Source: Candidatus Poribacteria bacterium
GTDB lineage: Bacteria; Poribacteria; WGA-4E; WGA-3G
NCBI GenBank assembly: GCA_009845505.1
Contig: VXZL01000538.1
Location: forward strand, 1 to 6,237
Direction of reading: 5' to 3'
DNA length: 6,237 nt
A program made the translations under genes and the position numbers. This document shows positions 1 to 5,439 of the stretch, piece by piece (position 1 is the first letter of the stretch; every line of letters starts with the position of its first letter). The notes under the pieces are model-generated. The model saw only the letters and a list, made by a program, of their open reading frames with translations. It made no database searches and was not told the DNA's origin.

Positions 1-10
1 TATTCGGGCA

Positions 11-40
11 ATGGAATTATCCATATACTAAAGTATACTA
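11..40. promoter_or_regulatory. Operator-like repeats overlapping the -10 and start of the leftward promoter
   Basis: Three short symmetric elements sit where a repressor would act. ATGGA (11-15) and TCCAT (20-24) form an inverted repeat around ATTA, just downstream of the predicted transcription start. TATACTA occurs twice, at 24-30 and 34-40, exactly 10 bp (one helical turn) apart. The 8-bp palindrome AGTATACT (32-39) contains the -10 box. The repeats are visible, but an operator role is only inferred; in AT-rich DNA some of this symmetry is expected by chance. Confidence 0.35.
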
Positions 41-60
41 CAAAATTCCGACATTGTCAA
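32..60 (-). promoter_or_regulatory. Strong sigma70-type promoter pointing left out of the window
   Basis: On the minus strand a perfect -35 hexamer TTGACA (plus positions 55-60) is followed after exactly 17 bases by TATACT (plus 32-37), one mismatch from the consensus -10. The bases just upstream of the -35 (about 61-84) are A-rich on the minus strand and resemble an UP element, with the 8-bp palindrome TTGCGCAA embedded at 66-73. The predicted start of transcription is near position 25, so the gene served lies beyond the left edge. It cannot serve glgB, which ends at 127 and is read toward this promoter. The hexamers and spacing are seen directly; activity is inferred. Confidence 0.7.
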
Positions 61-126
61 GTTTTTTGCGCAATTTTTTATTTTACTAATTATCCAAATT
101 TTTGTGCTGACATGCAAACCATCTGG

Positions 127-2199
127 TTAATCGGAGTCCAAACGTTTTGTTTTAGTTCCTAACACCAACGCACTTCGAGCAGGCACATAAATCTGAATCG
201 ACTGTGCCTGCCCCTCCATCGCTACATCTTGCCACGGGTAATGGACACCCTCTACGGCACCGTGGCCGCCGTAAGCAATATCATCGGTGTTCAGAATGAG
301 GCGGTAATCTGCCCGCTGCGGCACTGGAATACGCCAATCGGTGACAGATGCTGTCGGATGAAAGTTGAAGGCAAAGACAAGTCCGCTTCGCTCGTAGGCA
401 ATCTGTTTTGCCTCTTCGTGGATAAATAAGAGATGAATGCCTTCTTCAGCAAGCAGATGGTGTACTATATCAAGGTGCTGCATCGCGCGGTCAAATGCGT
501 TGAGATGCTTGTATCGGAGTGCTTCATCGTCGAGGAGTTGCCACTGCCTGCGCGCATACCAGTAGGAGTTATTATTGCCTGCGCGCGGAAAGTCGATCCA
601 TTCAGGGTGTCCAAATTCATTTCCCATAAAGTTAAGGTATCCCTCACCACCCAAGCTGAACGTCAGAAGGCGGATGAGTTTGTGGAGCGCGATTCCCCTT
701 GCAACCACGAGGCTTGTCGTGAAAATACTCATGTTCGTGTAGAGTTCAGTATCCATGAGTTGGGTAGCAAGCGTTTTGTCGCCGACGATGCTCTGATCGT
801 GGCTTTCGACGTAAGCGATGTGTTTTTCACCTGTACGGCGGTTGCGTAACATACCGTAAATCTCACCGATGTGCCAGTCTTCATCCTCTTTTTCCTTTAA
901 CAACTGAATCCAATAATCTGGAATTCCCATTGCGAGGCGGTAGTCGAAGCCGAGTCCGCCTTCTTCAATGGGGCGCGCGAGACCGGGCATTCCACTCATG
1001 TCCTCAGCGATCGAAATCGCAGCAGGGTTGACGGTGTGGAGGACTTCGTTTGCTAACATCAGGTAGACAATGGCATCCAATTCAACTCGGCTATCAAAGT
1101 AATCAGCGTATCCCGCGAACTCCCGTCCAAGTCCGTGGTCGCTATAGAGCATACTCGTGATGCCGTCGAACCTGAACCCATCAAATCGATAGGTCTCCAG
1201 CCAATAGCGGATGTTGCTAAGAAGAAAACGCTGCACCTCGTATTTGTCGTAATCGAAACACCGCGAGTCCCATGCGCTATGTTCGCCTTTCTCACCGGCG
1301 TGGAAGTAGTGATGTGCCGTGCCGTCAAAGTGATTCAGCCCTTCGTTAAGATTTTTAATGGCGTGGCTCTGCACCAAATCCATGATAACCAGCAATCCCA
1401 TGCTATGCGCTGTATCAACAAGCGCTTTGAGTTCCTCTGGCGTTCCGAAACGGCTTGAGACAGCGAAGAAGTTACTCACGTGATACCCGAAACTCGCATA
1501 ATAGGGATGTTCCATCACCGCCATTAGTTGAACGGCGTTATAGCCTAAGTCAGCGATTCGGGGGAGGACATTTTCTCTGAACTCAGCGAATGTGCCGACT
1601 TTTTCCGCTTCTTGCGCCATGCCGACGTGTGCTTCGTAAATTCGCAATCCTTCAGTTTCGGCATTAAAATCAGGGGCTTGGTATTTCCACTGATACGGAT
1701 ACGATGGTGTCCAATACTGTCCGCTGAAGTCGGCATCGTCTTCCTGAATGACGCGCTGAACATAAGCCGGGATTCGATCGAGTCCACCGAGTGCTGATAC
1801 GACATGTACCTTAATTTTACTTCCATGTGAGAGTCGTTCAGCATAGTGTTTGTCGGGTAGGAAGAGATGCCAGACTCCCCATTCATCAATGGACATCGGG
1901 TTTGCAGCGCGATCCCAGCCGTTAAAATCGCCAATGAGTGAAAGTGCCTGCGCGTTCGGTGCCCATTCACGGTACCAGACCCCGTTTTCGCCGTCGTTTT
2001 CTCCGCGATTGAAGCCGAAATAGTGGTGTCCTTGGCTTATTTCACCTAATAAGCCGCCAGTTTTTTCGATCTTCCTTCTGAGACGTTGATAGTGCATGAA
2101 CCGTTGGCGTAGTTGTTCAGCGTACGGTTTTAACAAAGGATCTCTTTTGATGAGAGCAGTGCCGTCTGCTTGTCTGCCTTTTGAGCGTTGCTTTTCCAT
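127..2199 (-). CDS. glgB: 1,4-alpha-glucan branching enzyme, eukaryote-like GH13_8 type
   Basis: The product (690 aa, cytosolic) cuts alpha-1,4-glucan chains and rejoins them by alpha-1,6 bonds, making the branches of glycogen. The order is an N-terminal helical segment (about 18-60), a CBM48 domain (about 60-150), a GH13 TIM barrel (about 185-580) and a C-terminal beta domain (about 596-683). All four GH13 regions are intact: DLVQSH (274-279), GFRFDG with nucleophile Asp345, IAEDMSG with acid/base Glu399, and ESHDQ with Asp468. Blocks such as HPYYASFGYH, FRFDGITSMLY, ALHKLIRL and GEGYLNFMGNEFGHPEW match from memory human GBE1 and plant enzymes (subfamily GH13_8) rather than the E. coli GlgB type (GH13_9). 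Length is close to human GBE1 (702 aa). The ATG start is well placed, with KRDPLLKPYA aligning to the family N-terminus. No clear Shine-Dalgarno precedes it. No other glycogen gene lies nearby. Confidence 0.96.
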   Translation of the reverse strand: MEKQRSKGRQADGTALIKRDPLLKPYAEQLRQRFMHYQRLRRKIEKTGGLLGEISQGHHYFGFNRGENDGENGVWYREWAPNAQALSLIGDFNGWDRAANPMSIDEWGVWHLFLPDKHYAERLSHGSKIKVHVVSALGGLDRIPAYVQRVIQEDDADFSGQYWTPSYPYQWKYQAPDFNAETEGLRIYEAHVGMAQEAEKVGTFAEFRENVLPRIADLGYNAVQLMAVMEHPYYASFGYHVSNFFAVSSRFGTPEELKALVDTAHSMGLLVIMDLVQSHAIKNLNEGLNHFDGTAHHYFHAGEKGEHSAWDSRCFDYDKYEVQRFLLSNIRYWLETYRFDGFRFDGITSMLYSDHGLGREFAGYADYFDSRVELDAIVYLMLANEVLHTVNPAAISIAEDMSGMPGLARPIEEGGLGFDYRLAMGIPDYWIQLLKEKEDEDWHIGEIYGMLRNRRTGEKHIAYVESHDQSIVGDKTLATQLMDTELYTNMSIFTTSLVVARGIALHKLIRLLTFSLGGEGYLNFMGNEFGHPEWIDFPRAGNNNSYWYARRQWQLLDDEALRYKHLNAFDRAMQHLDIVHHLLAEEGIHLLFIHEEAKQIAYERSGLVFAFNFHPTASVTDWRIPVPQRADYRLILNTDDIAYGGHGAVEGVHYPWQDVAMEGQAQSIQIYVPARSALVLGTKTKRLDSD

Positions 2200-2207
2200 A
2201 GTGTATC

Positions 2208-2236
2208 AGTTTACCACAAGAAGGCTTGCGATTCAA
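2208..2236 (-). promoter_or_regulatory. Candidate promoter for glgB, near-leaderless
   Basis: On the minus strand TTGAAT (plus 2231-2236) and TAAACT (plus 2208-2213) are separated by 17 bases; each matches the sigma70 consensus at 4 of 6 positions. The predicted transcription start is near 2201, two bases before the ATG at 2199. That agrees with the lack of a recognisable Shine-Dalgarno sequence before glgB. Two 4/6 hexamers are weak evidence, and the real promoter could lie inside the neighbouring gene. Confidence 0.35.
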
Positions 2237-2254
2237 GGGAATGTGTAGTAACAT
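2226..2254 (+). promoter_or_regulatory. Candidate promoter for the secreted FlgD-Ig protein gene, near-leaderless
   Basis: TTGCGA (2226-2231) and TAACAT (2249-2254) are 17 bases apart, each a 4/6 match to the sigma70 consensus. The predicted transcription start falls at about 2261, the A of the ATG itself. The -35 hexamer shares base 2231 with that of the opposing candidate, so the two promoters would be back to back. The only purine-rich stretch upstream, AAGGGA (2235-2240), lies about 20 bases from the ATG, too far for a usual ribosome-binding site. Confidence 0.33.
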
Positions 2255-2260
2255 AAGCAC

Positions 2261-3319
2261 ATGCAAACACTTTTTCACCGAATAACAGGACTTATATTCA
2301 TCGCACTGATAGTGTTGTTTTCTTCGAGTATTAAGGCGGCGAGCTCCTTTGAAATTCAGATATTCGATGGGGCAGCAGAAATCATGCGACCCTATACGCT
2401 CATATCTGGCAAACAGTACCGACTTCAAGCAATCTCCTCTGATGAAAAAATTCTGCCAGCACAGTGGTTTCTATCGGGAAATTTAGGCAAAATTACAACA
2501 GATATGCCGCCAATGCTTACGGCGGTTTTTGTTGGAGAAGGTAGCCTTATCTGTCGTGTAGCAGATGTGGAGCAGCGTGTTGGGTTAAGCGTAGTTCCTG
2601 AAACAAAGGTTATTGGTGGTAGTGGTGGAAAACTCCAAAGTCCGGCGGATGTGGCAATAGACCTGCCGAAAGGCGCGCTTGCTGCCGAAGAAAAAATAGG
2701 GATAGAAATTGTGGCACCACCCGCATTACCGCCAACACTGCAGCGATTCGTCCGTGTCGTCCGGATTTCACCCGAAGGACTTGTCTTGAAACGCCTTGCA
2801 CAGTTGGCATTTCTATTTCAAGATTCTGTGTTTATGGATGCGAAACCACAACTCTATTTTTGGGAAGCGTATGAAAAAAAATGGGTGCCGTTGCAAGGGC
2901 GTGAGGATAAGGCACAAGGGGGCGTGACAACTTCTATCAACCACTTCGGGATCTATGCCTTGATGGCTGCTGTGCCTGAAGATTTGAAACATAGTGAACG
3001 GTTGGAGATTCGGAACCTTGAACTCTCGCCGCGCGTATTTTTCGCACCCGATAGACATCGATTGACGATAGCCTATCGACTCAACGCTCCCGATGCAACG
3101 CAGGTATTTGTGACAATAGATATTTTTGACCTTCGCGGTAGACGGGTTCGACGGTTGCTTGAAGAGGTGCCACGTTACATCGGACCGAACGCTGTGCAGT
3201 GGGATGGAGTGACGGATAATGGTACGCTTGTCCGAAATGGACGTTATCTACTTGTAATTCGGGCAAGAACAGGTTCGCAGCGAGCCGTCTATCGGAAACT
3301 CATTATAGTCTTTAAGTGA
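2261..3319 (+). CDS. Secreted protein with ZU5-like segment and C-terminal FlgD-type Ig-like domain, function unknown
   Basis: The 352-residue protein begins with a Sec-type signal peptide: basic residue at 7, hydrophobic core about 9-22, and an I-K-A site that predicts cleavage after Ala26. Residues about 28-112 look like an Ig-like beta-sandwich. Residues about 119-235 resemble a ZU5-type module, opening with GGKLQSP, then IDLPKGAL, and ending in NHFGIYALMA. The C-terminal part (about 255-350) has the pattern of a FlgD Ig-like domain: VTIDIFDLRGRRVRRLL, then AVQWDGVTDNG and NGRYLLVIRA. Such domains end many secreted or surface proteins of FCB and related bacteria. No catalytic motif or transmembrane segment after the signal peptide is visible, so a structural or binding role outside the inner membrane is likely. 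It is transcribed alone, divergent from glgB and convergent with the barrel gene. Domain names come from pattern recognition: the FlgD-like call is firm, the ZU5-like one tentative. Confidence 0.85.
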   Translation: MQTLFHRITGLIFIALIVLFSSSIKAASSFEIQIFDGAAEIMRPYTLISGKQYRLQAISSDEKILPAQWFLSGNLGKITTDMPPMLTAVFVGEGSLICRVADVEQRVGLSVVPETKVIGGSGGKLQSPADVAIDLPKGALAAEEKIGIEIVAPPALPPTLQRFVRVVRISPEGLVLKRLAQLAFLFQDSVFMDAKPQLYFWEAYEKKWVPLQGREDKAQGGVTTSINHFGIYALMAAVPEDLKHSERLEIRNLELSPRVFFAPDRHRLTIAYRLNAPDATQVFVTIDIFDLRGRRVRRLLEEVPRYIGPNAVQWDGVTDNGTLVRNGRYLLVIRARTGSQRAVYRKLIIVFK

Positions 3320-3322
3320 GAC

Positions 3323-4543
3323 TCAGAAATAGAGGCGGAATGAAGAAAATACGAGATTCGGATAACTGCCAAACTCGGATTGGAATTCGGTAGAATCGCC
3401 GTTTTTAGGGCGTTTGCCTATGCTGACGAAACCACCGACAGAAAGATGAATATCCTCTGCAACGTTGTATGCGATCTGCGGTGCAATCCAGGTTGACGGA
3501 TCGGATAGGTTAAGCAGTATTTGTCCACTGAGACTAATCAGGGGGGTCAGTTGACGGGTGAATCCGGGAGCCAGATAGTGGGTGCCAAGTAGATAAACAC
3601 CGCCGCGCGTGTACGCCGGTTTCTCCAGATTGGTAAGAAAATTTTCGGGTTCTGTCGCACCTGCACCGTTGAAATGGTATTCGATAAACGTATAGGTCTC
3701 CCCACCGAAACTATAGTCAAGCCCGATAGAGGTACGCAGATAATTGTCCGATGTGTTGGGTGCATCATCAAAAGGTTCGGCAAACACATAAGCCGTTTCC
3801 AGCCAAAAGCCAGCACCCCCGATACCACGGGCTACATCTAAACCGACGAGCAGATCTTTCTGAAATTCCAAAAGTAGAATTGAGAAGTCTGTCTCTACGG
3901 CGTTCAATTGGGTTCGGAGAAAGATGGCACTCTCACCAAAGTCGAAATTAGACCCGAAAATATATCCTGTATCTATCTCGCCCATGACCCCTACAGGAAT
4001 CCGCATCCGAATTGCGTCTACGCCAACGCGGTCTTCGGTATCAAGTTGGTCGTAGGTATAGGGCGCGATGATGTCGGTTGGATTCACAATTCGAGCACTA
4101 CCCCAGGCAATGGCATCCCGACCGATGGAGAAATCCGCGAAATCTGTGCTGAACTGCACCGAAGCCCGATCGAGATTATGATAGATACCAACGCTGCCAA
4201 CCTGTTCATCCTCACTTGGATAGAGCTGGGACTCGAAATCTACGACGCGGTAACGGGATGAAGCAATGCCGACGGCAAACGGGGATTGAGAAAAAAGTAG
4301 GGGGTCTTGAACGCGTGGGGTGAAATCGTAAGCGAAGGCAAATGTGAGTGAATCTGTTGGTGCGTAAGAGAGGTTGAAACGCAGTCGGTTAACCACGACC
4401 CCCATCATCGATGCATCTGGAAGCGGAGAATTAAATGCCGTGGAAAAGTTTTTGTAGTAACCACCAACTCGGAATTCAGCCGCAGCGGTTCCTACAAATG
4501 GTGTTGTCACCAAATAGAGGACAAGTACCAGGATTATTCTCAT
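3323..4543 (-). CDS. Outer-membrane beta-barrel protein, porin-like
   Basis: The 406-residue precursor has a signal peptide (Arg2, hydrophobic core 3-17, cleavage probably after Ala22 in GTAAAE). The rest consists of alternating hydrophobic and polar residues typical of amphipathic strands (for example LRFNLSYA, LTFAFAYDF, TYTFIEYHF, HLSVGGFVSI). It ends in SFRLYF; a terminal Phe is the usual signal for BAM insertion into the outer membrane. SIGRDAIAWGSARIVNPTDI (139-158) recalls the G-R-x-x-x-x-W-G ... N-P-x-D motif of large barrels such as the DUF1302 and alginate-export groups, though I cannot assign a family. It is the last gene of a minus-strand cluster with an ABC ATPase and permease, 60 bp after the ATPase stop, so it may be their outer-membrane partner or client. 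Substrate and exact function are unknown. Confidence 0.8.
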   Translation of the reverse strand: MRIILVLVLYLVTTPFVGTAAAEFRVGGYYKNFSTAFNSPLPDASMMGVVVNRLRFNLSYAPTDSLTFAFAYDFTPRVQDPLLFSQSPFAVGIASSRYRVVDFESQLYPSEDEQVGSVGIYHNLDRASVQFSTDFADFSIGRDAIAWGSARIVNPTDIIAPYTYDQLDTEDRVGVDAIRMRIPVGVMGEIDTGYIFGSNFDFGESAIFLRTQLNAVETDFSILLLEFQKDLLVGLDVARGIGGAGFWLETAYVFAEPFDDAPNTSDNYLRTSIGLDYSFGGETYTFIEYHFNGAGATEPENFLTNLEKPAYTRGGVYLLGTHYLAPGFTRQLTPLISLSGQILLNLSDPSTWIAPQIAYNVAEDIHLSVGGFVSIGKRPKNGDSTEFQSEFGSYPNLVFSSFRLYF

Positions 4544-4555
4544 CAGAAATTTTTA

Positions 4556-4563
4556 TCTCTCTT
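4556..4563 (-). promoter_or_regulatory. Probable ribosome-binding site of the beta-barrel gene
   Basis: On the minus strand AAGAGAGA lies 12 bases before the ATG at 4543. It is a purine-rich, imperfect Shine-Dalgarno at slightly long spacing. It directly abuts the heptamer repeat at 4564-4598, so repeat expansion or loss would change the sequence just upstream but not the distance to the start codon. Confidence 0.45.
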
Positions 4564-4598
4564 AACTGACAACTGATAACTGACAACTAAAAACTAAC
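4564..4598. repeat. Five-unit 7-bp tandem repeat between the ATPase and barrel genes
   Basis: Five heptamers run head to tail with no interruption: AACTGAC, AACTGAT, AACTGAC, AACTAAA, AACTAAC. AACT is invariant and the last three bases vary. ATCTCT-type sequence flanks both sides (4555-4563 and 4599-4605). The array fills more than half of the 60-bp gap between the ATPase stop codon and the barrel gene start. Heptanucleotide intergenic repeats are well known in cyanobacteria (the STRR families) and occur in other genomes. Its function here, if any, is unknown. Confidence 0.85.
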
Positions 4599-4603
4599 AT
4601 CTC

Positions 4604-5305
4604 TTATCTCATTTCGTAAGTGTCTATGCGTCCATCGCGTAAGGTTATCAAACGCCTCGCCCGCTCCATTACCATCGGATCGTGCGTTGAGAAGATGAAG
4701 GTCATGCCGGTTTCTGAGTTAAGGTGGCGCATCATCTCAAGCAAATCGGCACCTGTTTTAGAATCGAGGTTCGCCGTCGGTTCGTCGGCGAGAATAATCG
4801 TCGGTTCAGAGACCATAGCGCGGGCGATCGCTACACGCTGTTGCTGTCCACCTGAAAGCTGCGTCGGTGTCCGGTTGGCAACCCCCTTTAACCCAACGGT
4901 TTCAAGCATTGCTATGACCCGTTCATGCCGTTCTGCTTTCGGCACACCTGCTAAGAGCATGATATATTCAACATTTTCCTCAACTGTCAGCACAGGAATC
5001 AGATTGTAAGCCTGAAAAATAAATCCGATGTTATCGCGTCGAAAGTCGGAGAGTTCATTGCCGCTCATTTCTGATAGCACTTTGCCAGCAAGCCATACTT
5101 TCCCTTCTGTAGGGCTATCCAACCCAGAAATGATGTTGAGAAAGGTTGTTTTACCAGAACCCGAGGGACCCACCAATGCCGTAAATTCTCCCGATTCGAT
5201 GGTTAAATCAATCCCGTTAAGCGCGTTGACAGGAATATCGTCCGCTGCGTAAACCTTCGTCACGCCTTCTGTGACGATAACATCTTTGTTCTCAGTTTGT
5301 GCCAT
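4604..5305 (-). CDS. ABC transporter ATP-binding protein, LolD/MacB type
   Basis: The 233-residue cytoplasmic ATPase would power the FtsX-type permease encoded just upstream. All ABC motifs are intact: Walker A GPSGSGKTT (46-54), Q-loop Gln98 in FIFQAYNLIP, signature LSGGQQQRV (150-158), Walker B IILADEP with Glu175, D-loop NLDS and H-loop His208 in STHDP. The N-terminal VTKVYAADDIPVNALNGIDL and the length fit the LolD/MacB/FtsE-like family, which works with four-TM permeases having large periplasmic domains. The start chosen is the ATG at 5305, because AAGGT lies 7 bases upstream and family proteins begin about here. An in-frame GTG at 5395 would add 30 residues without family resemblance. 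The cluster context suggests lipoprotein release or envelope export, but the sequence alone does not separate LolD from MacB function. Confidence 0.93.
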   Translation of the reverse strand: MAQTENKDVIVTEGVTKVYAADDIPVNALNGIDLTIESGEFTALVGPSGSGKTTFLNIISGLDSPTEGKVWLAGKVLSEMSGNELSDFRRDNIGFIFQAYNLIPVLTVEENVEYIMLLAGVPKAERHERVIAMLETVGLKGVANRTPTQLSGGQQQRVAIARAMVSEPTIILADEPTANLDSKTGADLLEMMRHLNSETGMTFIFSTHDPMVMERARRLITLRDGRIDTYEMR

Positions 5306-5439
5306 TGTGAGTACCTTAGGATTCCAATCAATTGTGAAACCGCTTCTACTGATCCGTCCCAGGTGCCCAGAGTATCTGCTTTCATCGGAGATCACCGTGA
5401 AACGAAGTGGAACGGTGCCCAGATTTAATAGTTAAAAAA
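5306..5439. other. 134-bp gap between permease and ATPase genes with short repeats
   Basis: This is the longest gap in the minus-strand cluster. GGTGCCCAGA occurs twice in direct orientation (5362-5371 and 5414-5423), and GTGAAAC occurs twice (5334-5340 and 5397-5403), one copy before each. The two GTGAAAC ... GGTGCCCAGA units differ in internal spacing (21 and 10 bases). CACCGT (5393-5398) and ACGGTG (5412-5417) form a 6-bp inverted repeat with a 13-base loop; no T-run follows on either strand, so it is not a typical terminator. The ATPase frame is open back to a TAA at 5432-5434. No promoter was convincing. The gap may hold a regulatory or processing signal, or the remains of an older N-terminal extension. 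Confidence 0.4.
5313..5317 (-). promoter_or_regulatory. Ribosome-binding site that decides the ATPase start
   Basis: Minus-strand AAGGT lies 7 bases before the ATG at 5305, a normal Shine-Dalgarno position. It supports this start over the in-frame GTG at 5395. Confidence 0.6.

Noticed and set aside
54..82. Plus-strand promoter TTGTCA with TTTATT
   Set aside because: The -10 is poor, the signal is largely the complement of the strong minus-strand promoter, and no plus-strand gene follows.
117..128. Inverted repeat AACCA-TC-TGGTT at the glgB stop as a terminator
   Set aside because: The loop is only two bases, the stem is short and overlaps the stop codon, and the downstream T-rich DNA is not directly adjacent.
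433..849. A 138-codon open frame on the plus strand opposite glgB
   Set aside because: It lies wholly antisense to a confidently identified, full-length enzyme, resembles no family I recognise, and is best explained as a shadow of glgB codon use.
3307..3323. Stem AGTCT / AGACT at the convergent gene ends as a bidirectional terminator
   Set aside because: Only 5 bp with a 7-base loop and no T-run on either side; too weak to call.
3908..4261. A 117-codon plus-strand frame opposite the barrel gene
   Set aside because: It is antisense to a gene with signal peptide, strand pattern and C-terminal Phe, and has no recognisable domain or ribosome-binding site.
5306..5395. GTG start at 5395 giving a 263-residue ATPase
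   Set aside because: The extra 30 residues lack family resemblance, while the ATG at 5305 has AAGGT at 7 bases and gives the usual LolD-like length.
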